Below, piece after piece: positions 1-6,953 of a stretch of DNA of 64,000 nucleotides. Origin of the DNA: Dyella_B jejuensis (GTDB lineage Bacteria > Pseudomonadota > Gammaproteobacteria > Xanthomonadales > Rhodanobacteraceae); contig NZ_JADIKJ010000001.1 in assembly GCF_044904675.1 (NCBI RefSeq), positions 1 to 64,000 of the forward strand, read 5' to 3'. Below the pieces are notes generated by a model. That model was not told where the DNA came from. It saw only the letters and a program-made list of their open reading frames with translations, and did not search any database. Each line of letters begins with the position of its first letter. The stretch's first letter is position 1. The position numbers and the translations under genes are program-made.

Positions 1-196
1 CGCTGACAGCCAAAACCACCTCGTGGCCAGTAGCGCGATAGGCACGCGCCATGGCGAGCATGGAACCGAGGTGCCCCCAGTTATTTGCGAATTCGCCAGC
101 TATAAGAACTCGCCCTTTACCTTGCGGATTCGGCGTGTCGCTCGACTCAAAGCGAGACTGTTGACTTCGCACTAGATCATCCTTTGCGTGCCGCAT
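1..196 (-). CDS. Glycosyltransferase, N-terminal part (runs off the left edge)
   Basis: About 65 N-terminal residues are visible; the rest lies outside the window. After a charged 28-residue lead (MRHAKDDLVRSQQ...) comes GRVLIAGEFANNWGHLGSML followed by ARAYRATGHEVVLAVS. This is the first beta-alpha unit of a GT-B glycosyltransferase of the UGT/rhamnosyltransferase type, where a Gly-His-Leu loop follows the first strand. The start is the ATG at 196, preceded by GGGAAAGAGGAAGC and an in-frame TAA. Its first 18 codons and roughly 660 bases upstream are repeated at 4602-5290, where the gene is cut off. The family call is sound, but donor and acceptor cannot be told from so short a piece. Confidence 0.6.
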   Translation of the reverse strand, partial: MRHAKDDLVRSQQSRFESSDTPNPQGKGRVLIAGEFANNWGHLGSMLAMARAYRATGHEVVLAVS

Positions 197-860
197 TGCT
201 TCCTCTTTCCCTTACCCAGCCTGACGTGCCGACGTGCTTCTCACTTGCGCCTGCCCGCACCGTTACACCCGCTAAGGCGACCAGCAGCGTCCAGCACTTC
301 GGGCATCGGGCAAATTCATCCCGCTGCAGCGCGAACTCGATGGAGTGGTTGCCGAGGCTGTTTTGTGCCGAACGAACCGAATCGATTGATCAAGGCATGC
401 ATACCAGTAACGCCATCAGCACAAGGCCATGGGCGCTTCTGGTGCAGGGTCAACGCAATCGGTGAGGCGCCCGGGCGGGAAAAGACGTGTCCTGTGGAGG
501 ACGGCAGAAGATCACCATGACAACTCCTTGTATCCGTGTGAATGCAGTCTCGAGGTTTTGGCCGTACGACTTCTTCTTCGTCGCGCAGGGCTACGTTGCA
601 GCCCGTTTAGCGCCACAGTCGATGATTAACGCCTTAGGAGTCAGTAAAGAGGCGACGCGGCATCACGTCGGCAAGAGAGCCGCTCTTTCCGAGATCTAAC
701 ATCCGTTCATCCCCCACTCCCCCGCGGCAAGCATACCCTTCATGGACGTACAGCCCGCATGGAGTCTACCCATTCCTAGATGGTGAAAGTCAACATGCAA
801 GATTTTGCGACGCACTGGATGTGATCGAACAGGCGTTGCTGCTCAGCAGCGGTGCGCGAG
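142..860. repeat. Long direct repeat, copy A (about 700 bp)
   Basis: This segment is nearly identical, with small indels, to 4602-5290 in the same orientation. It holds the first 18 codons of the left-edge glycosyltransferase and its upstream region, with no convincing gene between 197 and 789. The copies run together from CGACTCAAAGCGAGACTG to CTCAGCAGCGGTGCGCGAG and then part completely. Copy A is joined to an intact glycosyltransferase reading frame on its left, so it is probably the functional promoter copy. Confidence 0.85.
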
Positions 861-982
861 CCGAATAGATGGAAAGCACCACGAAGTCTACGCCGAGCCC
901 AGCGAATGAGGAAATGATATTTCCATTCCCTTCCTCAGAGGAGAAATTCTCAGCCCATGCCTCCAAAAACTCGTCGCTGCGA

Positions 983-1483
983 TCATGTGGCCATCCTATT
1001 CCGAGTGAGAATAATACGTGTACAGCCCACAACAAAGATTGCAATAATCAAAGACAAGCTGGAAAACCAATAAATATTTTCATTTCTCCACGCATTTATG
1101 CATTGAGCGGGGGTTTGAATGAATAATTCCGCACCTGATGACTTGATATTCATTGCCATCGCAATATCGCCGTATATCATTTTTATGTTTACAATTTGCA
1201 CGGTAATGACTGCCCGCTGTGGCAAACGCTCTGTATATCGAAGACAGGTATAAAAGCTTATAGCTCCAGCCCCACAATAGAACGGCGTGTTATTTATCCA
1301 AACAGTGCTCGCGCCGCGAGAAGCTTTATAATATTTGTAGGTTCCAGTCACCTCTAAAGGATGGTTAAAGTCCTCAGTGTCAGGTACCGGAAAGTAATGA
1401 GAAACGACCATCGCCTGAATGCCAAAGAAAGCTGCAAAAATTATAGCGCCAAGGAGAATATAATGGATTGCCGAATCCTTCAT
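983..1483 (-). CDS. Small two-TM membrane protein (array paralogue P1, candidate immunity protein)
   Basis: The protein has about 166 residues. A hydrophobic N-terminal helix (YILLGAIIFAAFFGIQAMVV) leads into an extracytoplasmic domain with the family signature LEVTGTYKYY...PFYCGAGA...TC, and a second TM helix closes the C-terminus. The two cysteines, the V(T/S)G(T/V)Y motif and the two-helix layout match the paralogues at 1922, 2421, 2960 and 3813, but P1 is the most divergent. The ATG at 1483 has GAGGT about 12 bases upstream; a GTG at 1492 is an alternative. It follows a C-terminal tail of another gene (1536-1665). I do not recognise the family; an immunity role is inferred from context only. 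Confidence 0.5.
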   Translation of the reverse strand: MKDSAIHYILLGAIIFAAFFGIQAMVVSHYFPVPDTEDFNHPLEVTGTYKYYKASRGASTVWINNTPFYCGAGAISFYTCLRYTERLPQRAVITVQIVNIKMIYGDIAMAMNIKSSGAELFIQTPAQCINAWRNENIYWFSSLSLIIAIFVVGCTRIILTRNRMAT

Positions 1484-1535
1484 TGCAAGCACACCTCAAG
1501 TATATTTTTCGACTTCAATTTATCCGCACTTTTTT

Positions 1536-1665
1536 TTAAAAATTAAATGCCATATATTTCATAGCCATCCTTTTCGACGCTCGCTTGTACTTTAGATCAC
1601 CCAGCAATTCGCTTATGTTTTCAGCAATTCGCCCTATCGACTCTCCGGAAACTCTCTTCTTCAGA
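1536..1665 (-). pseudogene. C-terminal tail remnant a of the array's larger gene
   Basis: A start-less reading frame of about 43 residues contains SGESIGRIAENISELLGDLK followed by YKRASKRMAMKYMAFNF and a TAA. It matches the tails at 3450-3719 (ESIAWDIGELLGSPNYRQ, then VAMKYIAVKF) and 4304-4600 (RYPKYRQVAMWIAKKYMKVK). The frame is open only after a TAG just upstream, and the region joins directly onto the truncated paralogue at 1661-1843, which marks a recombination joint. Nothing of the larger protein's body is left here. Confidence 0.55.
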
Positions 1666-1843
1666 TGAAAGATGATCTAGCGCCATCAAAATAGGTGTAA
1701 GTGCCGGTCACCTCTAATGGATGACCAAGATCCTCAATGGTCGGCGCTGGCAGGAAATAAGGAACGATCAACGCCTGAATGCCAAAGAAAACCACAAAGA
1801 CGACAATGCTAAGCACGAGATAGCCGATTGCCGAAACTCTCAT
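1661..1843 (-). pseudogene. Truncated copy of the two-TM membrane protein (P1b)
   Basis: The frame gives about 60 residues: a TM helix (GYLVLSIVVFVVFFGIQALI), then LGHPLEVTGTYTYF and a premature end. It is closest to P1, sharing FFGIQA and HPLEVTGTY, but lacks the cysteine domain and second TM helix. The break falls where tail remnant a begins, so this looks like a deletion or fusion joint rather than a single stop mutation. GGAG lies 11 bases before the ATG at 1843. Confidence 0.5.
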
Positions 1844-1921
1844 AAAATACATTCTCCGGGCATCATGTTCAGATCCGACCGCTGGAATCGCCTTGGAATC
1901 GAATTGATGCTTCAATTTTCC

Positions 1922-2407
1922 TTACCTCCGTATTTTAAGGAAGATCAAGACAGAAATGTATATTGTCAGAAGCAATAGCGGGAAAGACATCACCTCAACA
2001 CAGCCATCAAACCACCAATCGTGCAAAGATTGCCTCGGGTATTTTCTGTATATCTCCTGGCCATTAACCATTATGCTGGTCGCGTACAAAACATTCCCAC
2101 TATTTGTCTGAATCGACGCCCCGTAAACTGTGACCAGACTATTTTTCGGCGTGTCCTTTAAAGGCACAAAGCACGAACCAGTTCCGCCACTATAATCCAC
2201 TCCGCATTGCAATAACTTGCCATCAACCCACGTTAAAACATTTCGGCCATACCATTTGTACGAATAAACTCCCGAAATATTCGTCGTCTGACTGAAATCC
2301 TCCAAGCTTGGCTCCCACTGCCTGAGCCTTCCAATTTGATAAGCGATTGCCATCAAGAAAATAGCCAGACCGATAGCAATTTTGAAAAACATTGAACCAC
2401 TCATCAT
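1922..2407 (-). CDS. Small two-TM membrane protein (array paralogue P2, candidate immunity protein)
   Basis: The protein has 161 residues with an N-terminal TM helix (FFKIAIGLAIFLMAIAYQIG) and a C-terminal TM helix (FPLLLLTIYISVLIFLKI). Between them is an extracytoplasmic domain with FSQTTNISGVYSYKWYGRN, a first cysteine in LLQCGVDYSGG and a second in GSCFVPLK. The two cysteines, about 15 residues apart, are kept in all full-length paralogues and could form a disulphide. It lies 13 bases after the next paralogue on the same strand, so the genes are likely co-transcribed. I do not recognise a named family. The region is clearly AT-richer than the rest of the window, which suggests acquisition. 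Confidence 0.6.
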   Translation of the reverse strand: MMSGSMFFKIAIGLAIFLMAIAYQIGRLRQWEPSLEDFSQTTNISGVYSYKWYGRNVLTWVDGKLLQCGVDYSGGTGSCFVPLKDTPKNSLVTVYGASIQTNSGNVLYATSIMVNGQEIYRKYPRQSLHDWWFDGCVEVMSFPLLLLTIYISVLIFLKIRR

Positions 2408-2420
2408 TTTGGCCCCTACC

Positions 2421-2894
2421 TTAAGATAGGATGATTAAGATCAAAGCGTATATCGCCATTAATATCAATGGAATTCTAGAAGCTTCCAGGTAACTTGAAA
2501 TCCACCAATTGTGCAAATAATTTTCTGGAGATTTTATATATAATTCTTGTGAATTAAATTTTATGCTGGTGGCGCATAGAACTTTTCCACTAGTCGTGCC
2601 AATAGAGGCTGCTGCAACAGTAATTTGGCTATTTTTTGGCAACCCCTTTAAAGGCGAAAAACACGATGCATTTCCTCCGTTATAATCTACTCCACAGTAA
2701 AATAAAGTATCACCAACTCTCGTTATAATATTTCTACCAAACTGCTCATACGAATATATCCCCGAAATATTAATTTTTTGACTAAACTGATCCAGATCCG
2801 GAACTAGCTTTTTCAGTTTTTCATTTTGATAAGCCATGGCCGTCAAGAAGATGACCACCCCAATGATAATTTTAACAGGCAATGAACCAATCAT
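2421..2894 (-). CDS. Small two-TM membrane protein (array paralogue P3, candidate immunity protein)
   Basis: The protein has 157 residues with the same plan as P2: TM helix (VKIIIGVVIFLTAMAYQ), then FSQKINISGIYSYEQFGRN, YCGVDYNGGNASC, a strand-rich stretch (NSQITVAAAS), EIY-like ELYIKSPENYLHNWW, and a final TM helix (IPLILMAIYALILIILS). It is intact. Clear similarity over its whole length to P2, P4 and P5 shows tandem duplication. Which toxin or partner it would answer to cannot be seen from the sequence. Confidence 0.6.
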   Translation of the reverse strand: MIGSLPVKIIIGVVIFLTAMAYQNEKLKKLVPDLDQFSQKINISGIYSYEQFGRNIITRVGDTLFYCGVDYNGGNASCFSPLKGLPKNSQITVAAASIGTTSGKVLCATSIKFNSQELYIKSPENYLHNWWISSYLEASRIPLILMAIYALILIILS

Positions 2895-2959
2895 AATTTC
2901 AAAATCTCCACAATATATTGCGATTTATTCTCAAATTCGATCCTCATATAATTCTGAAA

Positions 2960-3446
2960 TCACCCTCGCTTAGTAAAGAATACAAATATGATAAAGAGAT
3001 ACATGGCAACCAGAAGCATTGGAATGCTTGTAACCTGCAGGCGACTTGTAAACCACCAATTACTGAAGATTTTTTCCGGTGGCTTTCTATATATTTCCCG
3101 GCCGTCAAACTTGATGCTGCTCGCACATAACACGTCTCCACTATTTGTCTTAATCGATGCCACCGTGACTGTGACCTGACTGTCTGGCGGAACATCCTTT
3201 AACTGCACGACGCACGAACCCACGCCACCGTTGTAATTAACGCCACAATATATGTATTTACCCCCCACCTGCGTTTCGGTATTTTTCCCAAATTTCTCAT
3301 ATGTATAAATCCCTGAAATGTCCGTCGTTTTCCTGAAATTCATCCAAACTCGGAGCCAGTTTTTTTAGCTTTCCAAACTGATAGGTGATCGCAGCCAAGA
3401 AAATGAATAAACCGATTACAATTTTGAAAAACAATGAACCGGTCAT
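2960..3446 (-). pseudogene. Two-TM membrane protein paralogue P4, frameshifted
   Basis: The ATG at 3446 opens a frame that gives the family N-terminus (FFKIVIGLFIFLAAITYQFG, then LAPSLDEF) and then loses register near 3330. The rest of the family domain continues in another frame from KTTDISGIYTYEKFGKN through YCGVNYNGGVGSC to the C-terminal TM helix (IPMLLVAMYLFIIFVFF). Joining the frames restores a full-length relative of P2, P3 and P5. The start lies only 3 bases after the stop of tail remnant b, so the two were one transcription unit. A sequencing error could also explain the single shift. Confidence 0.6.
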
Positions 3447-3449
3447 CAG

Positions 3450-3719
3450 TCATTTCTCCGCAAGAAGTTGTGCATTATTTTCAAATTTGACTGCGATATA
3501 CTTCATGGCAACCTGTACGGCTGCCTGCCTGTAATTCGGACTCCCCAATAGTTCACCAATATCCCAAGCAATGCTTTCCAATGAAGCAACGCCCTCCACC
3601 GTCTTGGCTGCCCCAGTCCGCTCCAACGCATGGGCGACCACGTGTTGCTCCAACGTGCTTGGAACCGAGAGGATCGGCAACCCGATGAGCAACGCTGTTG
3701 TCGCGGTCGCCACGCCCAT
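3450..3719 (-). pseudogene. C-terminal tail remnant b of the array's larger gene
   Basis: The frame gives 89 residues, with a hydrophobic start (ATATTALLIGLPILSVPS), then LEQHVVAHALERTG and the tail ESIAWDIGELLGSPNYRQ...VAMKYIAVKFENNAQ. The tail is shared with remnants a and c, and the upstream part loosely with c (PTIFVGGAFDIPPVTPP). In-frame stops lie just before the ATG, while another frame is open upstream to 3762, so it is probably the frameshifted end of a longer gene. It ends 3 bases before the membrane-protein gene P4. Toxin is a guess from the layout, as no catalytic motif survives. Confidence 0.45.
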
Positions 3720-3812
3720 AGGCGCGACCCTCTTCGATGACGGTCACAGCTTTACTTAACACCGTCGCAATTCGTGCGACTCAGGCTAAACTTCGGCGCT
3801 AATCAGGAATCA

Positions 3813-4307
3813 TTATCCATTTGCGTTACCTCGAGGTTTTAAGGCCATGATTAAGATCACAAAGTACATTGACACTGAAAGCACGGACATAATTGCCATT
3901 CCGATGCAGCTCCCAATCAACCACTCCCGGAGAGCCTTTTCGGGACTTATCTTGTAGACTTCTTGCGAATTAAATTTGACATTCATGGCATATAGAATCG
4001 TCCCGCGACTTGTCTTAAGCGTAGCTGCCGCCACTGTAATCTTGCTGCCCTTCGGGAGCTTAGCAAGTGCACGGCAGGGTCCATCACCGCCCGAATATCC
4101 TGCTCCGCAGAAAAATACTTTTCCATCGACTAGACTTGCACCAACACGACCGCTGGTAAGATATGAAGAAACCCCAGAAATATCTGTCGTTTGACTAAAA
4201 TCCAATAGACTTGGCGTGAACTCCCTAATTTTCTTTATTTGATAAATGCTCATCACCAAGAAAATAGCCAATCCGATTGAAATTTTGATCAGCAATGAGC
4301 TTGTCAT
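3813..4307 (-). CDS. Small two-TM membrane protein (array paralogue P5, candidate immunity protein)
   Basis: The protein has about 164 residues: TM helix (LLIKISIGLAIFLVMSIYQI), FSQTTDISGVSSYLTSGR, FFCGAGYSGGDGPC, then EVYKISPEKALREWL and a last TM helix. A much longer open frame reaches 4610, but the upstream part is the frameshifted remnant of another gene. The ATG at 4307 is the start shared with the paralogues and has AAGGGA nine bases upstream. Its ATG overlaps the stop of tail remnant c (ATGA), showing translational coupling of tail gene and membrane protein, as in effector/immunity pairs. Family unnamed; function inferred. Confidence 0.6.
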   Translation of the reverse strand: MTSSLLIKISIGLAIFLVMSIYQIKKIREFTPSLLDFSQTTDISGVSSYLTSGRVGASLVDGKVFFCGAGYSGGDGPCRALAKLPKGSKITVAAATLKTSRGTILYAMNVKFNSQEVYKISPEKALREWLIGSCIGMAIMSVLSVSMYFVILIMALKPRGNANG

Positions 4308-4600
4308 AATGCCATCCCTTTCAAGAGCCGTTGCGCGTTGTTCGCAAATTTTACCTTCATATACTTTTTGGCAATCCACATGGCTACCTGTCTGTATTTC
4401 GGATAGCGTAGGTCGTTGAAATCGAGTCAGCGTCGAATTGATGTTTTCCACGACTTCCGCCTCCCGAGTCATCGCAAGCTCCTGCTCGGCGAGATCAGCG
4501 GTTTGCCGAAAGATCGGCAACGGGGGTGTAACTGGTGGAATATCAAATGCGCCACCCACGAAGATAGTCGGAATGCGCAATACGAAGTATGGGGGCCTCG
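4304..4600 (-). pseudogene. C-terminal tail remnant c of the array's larger gene, frameshifted
   Basis: Two frames together give a plausible C-terminus. The first reads PTIFVGGAFDIPPVTPPLPI, then TADLAEQELAMTREAEVVEN. After a shift near 4420 the second reads RYPKYRQVAMWIAKKYMKVK, then FANNAQRLLKGMAL and a TGA overlapping the start of P5. It is homologous to remnants a and b. Its 5' end is fused at about 4600 to the truncated glycosyltransferase of repeat copy B, so the rest of the gene was lost at that joint. Confidence 0.5.
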
Positions 4601-4601
4601 T

Positions 4602-5290
4602 TCGACTCAAAGCGAGACTGATGACTTCGCACTAGATCATCCTTTGCTTGCCGCATTGCTTCCTCCTTCCTTAGCCAGTCTGACATGCTGACGTGCTTCT
4701 CACTTGCGATGGTGATGTTCTGCCTGCCCGCATCGTTACACCAGCTATGGCGACCAGCAGCGTCCAGCACCGGCATCAGGAAAATCCATTCCGCTGCAGC
4801 GCGAACTCGATGGAGTGGTTGCTAAGGCATGCATACCAGTAACGCCATCGGCACGAGGCCATGGGTGCTTCTGGTGCAGGGTCAACGCAATCGGCAAGGC
4901 GCTCGGGCGGGAAAAGACGTGTCCTGTGGAGGACGGCAGAAGATCACCATGACAACTCCTTGTATCCGTGTGAATGCAGTCTCGATTTTTGGCCGTACGA
5001 CTTCTTCTTCGTCGCGCAGGGCTACGTTGCAGCCCGTTTAGCGCCACAGTCGATGATTAACGCCTTTAGGAGTCGGTGAGAGGCGCGACGCGGCATCACG
5101 TTGGCAAGAGAGCCGCTCTTTCCGAGATCTAACATCCGTTCATCCCCCACTCCCCCGCGGCAAGCATACCCTTCATGGACGTACAGCCCGCATGGAGTCT
5201 ACTCATCCCTAGATGGTGAAAGTCAATATGCAAGATTGCGACACACGAATGTGATCGAATAAGCGTTACTACTCAGCAGCGGTGCGCGAG
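4602..5290. repeat. Long direct repeat, copy B, with truncated glycosyltransferase start
   Basis: This is the second copy of 142-860. On the minus strand it keeps the upstream region and the first codons of the glycosyltransferase (AMRQAKDDLVRSHQSRFES, against AMRHAKDDLVRSQQSRFES in copy A). It then breaks into unrelated sequence near 4600, so the copy is a promoter plus a dead gene start. The rest, about 4660-5220, shows no gene. The right border at 5290 abuts recombinase debris. Confidence 0.85.
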
Positions 5291-5640
5291 AGAGCTGGCC
5301 CCAGAAAATTGAGCAGTGCGCAGGTGGATTTCCTGCTCAATGACGCAATGATAATCGCCGTAGAAGGAGCGGATCGATGGCAAGACGACCGCGTGCCGAC
5401 ACCGGATAAACCGGCCCTCGATCGGGCGACCCTGGCGCGGGAAGCTTGGCTGGCCGCCGCCGGCATCACCGACGGGGCGATTTTTCGACGGCTATGGAAG
5501 AGCGCATTGGCCCTGCCCTGTCGCCTGCTGCGGTTGGCGAAATTGTGCAGCGACGAGCGCAGCTGGCCGGTTGGAGGGAGACTTTGGCCTTCCATACACC
5601 AGTGGGCCGCGGCGTAGTCACGACCTGCCTGCGAGCAACT
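5291..5640 (+). pseudogene. Tyrosine recombinase/phage integrase remnant
   Basis: Two plus-strand frames together resemble the C-terminal catalytic region of a tyrosine recombinase. One gives ATLAREAWLAAAGITDGAIF followed by RRL. After a shift near 5500 the other gives ALSPAAVGEIVQRRAQLAG and then LAFHTPVGRGVVT, where the family normally has a His-x-Leu-Arg box. The helix order (AWLxAAGIT, FRR, ALSPAAVxxIVxRRA) is typical of these integrases, but there is no start, no intact active site and no end. It borders repeat copy B and suggests that a mobile element once stood here. Confidence 0.5.
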
Positions 5641-6115
5641 CATCCAGCTGCGCGAACTGTTCGGGCAGGGCTTCCGCCGAACCGGCGAGGGCTTCGTCGA
5701 GGGCCGCTTTTGTGGGATAGAGTTCGTGCAGGGTGACCAGCGTCTTGCCGACATTTTCTTCGAACGTCACCGTAGTCACGGCGCCCTGGTCGCTTTCTTC
5801 GTTCGTCCATACGAGGCGCTTGTGCGGCGTTACTTCTTTGTACGTGCCGAAGAACGTCATCGGTTGATCGAAGGCCGGATGGCGGAACACGAGGCGATAC
5901 GTGCCCCCGGTGCGAATATCCATGTCGCACGAGAGCATCGACATGCCCGCCGACTTCGGAACCCACCACTGCTTGAACAATTCGGGTTTGCTCCACGCTT
6001 CGAAGACGATGTATGCGGGGGCATTGAACGTTCGCGTCACGACGAGTTCGCAGTCGGACTTGCGTTCCACGGAAGTGTGCATGGCGGCGGAACTACCTTC
6101 TTTTTGATTGGGCAT
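5618..6115 (-). CDS. SRPBCC/AHSA1-family protein (START-like fold)
   Basis: The protein has 165 residues and belongs to the SRPBCC superfamily, AHSA1 branch: ELVVTRTFNAPAYIVFEAWS, ELFKQWWVPK, then GGTYRLVFRHP, TFFGTYKEVTPHKRLVWTNE and TTVTFEE near the end. These proteins form a hydrophobic cavity and are usually encoded with an ArsR regulator; ligands are mostly unknown. The ATG at 6115 has AAGGAGA eight bases upstream and overlaps the end of the ArsR gene by 23 bases, so the two are one operon read leftward. The last residues overlap the recombinase remnant on the opposite strand. Confidence 0.85.
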   Translation of the reverse strand: MPNQKEGSSAAMHTSVERKSDCELVVTRTFNAPAYIVFEAWSKPELFKQWWVPKSAGMSMLSCDMDIRTGGTYRLVFRHPAFDQPMTFFGTYKEVTPHKRLVWTNEESDQGAVTTVTFEENVGKTLVTLHELYPTKAALDEALAGSAEALPEQFAQLDELLAGRS

Positions 6116-6455
6116 CTGCCTTCTCCTTACGTTTCAAGTGTTCGACAAGCTCGTCCAGCGCGTCGAAGCGTGCGCTCCACAGTTGACGGTGCCGCTCGAT
6201 CCAAGCGGCCTCTTCTTCAAGCCGGCGCAGTCCGAGCTTGCAGGTTCGTACGCGCCCCACCTTTTCCGTGGTCACGAGCCCCGCCTGCTCCAAGATGCTG
6301 ACGTGCTTCTTCATGCCCGTGAGGGACATGTGAAACCTTTGGGCAAGGTCGGTAATTGAGGCGTCTGTACCCCCGAGCTGCTCCAACACGCCCCGTCGGG
6401 TGACGTCGGAGAGCGCGGCGAACGTTGCGTCGAGGCGGGCCTGATAGTGAACCAT
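6093..6455 (-). CDS. ArsR-family winged-helix transcriptional regulator
   Basis: About 120 residues fold as a winged helix: LDATFAALSDVTRRGVLEQL, then ITDLAQRFHMSLTGMKKHVS as the recognition helix and ILEQAGLVTTEKVGRVRTCK as the wing. No metal-binding cysteine pair is present, so it belongs to the non-metal ArsR group commonly paired with AHSA1 proteins. A longer open frame reaches 6548, but the ATG at 6455 gives the normal family length. That start lies inside a perfect 20-bp palindrome, suggesting that the protein represses its own operon. Inducer unknown. Confidence 0.85.
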   Translation of the reverse strand: MVHYQARLDATFAALSDVTRRGVLEQLGGTDASITDLAQRFHMSLTGMKKHVSILEQAGLVTTEKVGRVRTCKLGLRRLEEEAAWIERHRQLWSARFDALDELVEHLKRKEKADAQSKRR

Positions 6456-6465
6456 ATGGTTCACT
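6446..6465. promoter_or_regulatory. 20-bp perfect palindrome over the arsR start codon
   Basis: AGTGAACCATATGGTTCACT reads the same on both strands and contains the regulator's ATG. A symmetric site of this length at the head of an ArsR operon is the expected autorepressor operator. The role is inferred from position; the palindrome itself is seen directly. Confidence 0.65.
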
Positions 6466-6953
6466 GTAAAACGTGCATGAGTGATTTGCAAGGGGGTGAC
6501 TCCACGGGCGCAAATTGCACGTAGCCCCTCTCTCGCTCCGAACCCCAACTGCGCATGCCAAGCGTGGGCAAAGCTTCGACCGGCGGCTTTGTGGCAGCCA
6601 GATCAAGACGTCGGATGACACTTCAGGATCGAAAGTGGACGCTCGCCCTATCGTCTCCTATCGCCGTCGTCGGACCTGGGAAACGAAATCGCAGTTACTT
6701 CGAAGTGTTGTCAGCTTTTCCCGATGTACTTCTGGAGCCAGCTCACTTCCGATGGGGCTGCCCACAGGGAACTACCGGGCAAATGCGCGAACCGCTTCGC
6801 AAAGGTCGACTGACCCCGACCGGTTGGGCAAGTCATTGTCCAGAAGTAGATAGCAAACATATCCGTCGTCCATATGTGCAAGCGGGCTTGAATCTGCACG
6901 CGAAGCAGCCCCGGTGGCGCAAGGTGGCAGCGACGTGTGCTCACCGGACCTGA
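6466..6953. other. Intergenic stretch without a recognised gene
   Basis: It lies between the arsR start and the end of the GGDEF gene. Short open frames exist on both strands (6555-6953 forward, 6711-6944 reverse), but their products have unnatural composition and no family feature. The arsR promoter must lie at its left end. Confidence 0.6.

Noticed and set aside
790..1044. Reverse open frame of 84 residues overlapping P1 and repeat copy A, its last 20 or so residues kept in frame in copy B
   Set aside because: It overlaps the P1 C-terminus, lacks a ribosome site and matches no family; at best it is the 3' end of a lost gene.
6555..6953. Forward frame of 132 residues between arsR and the GGDEF gene
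   Set aside because: Unnatural composition and no family feature.
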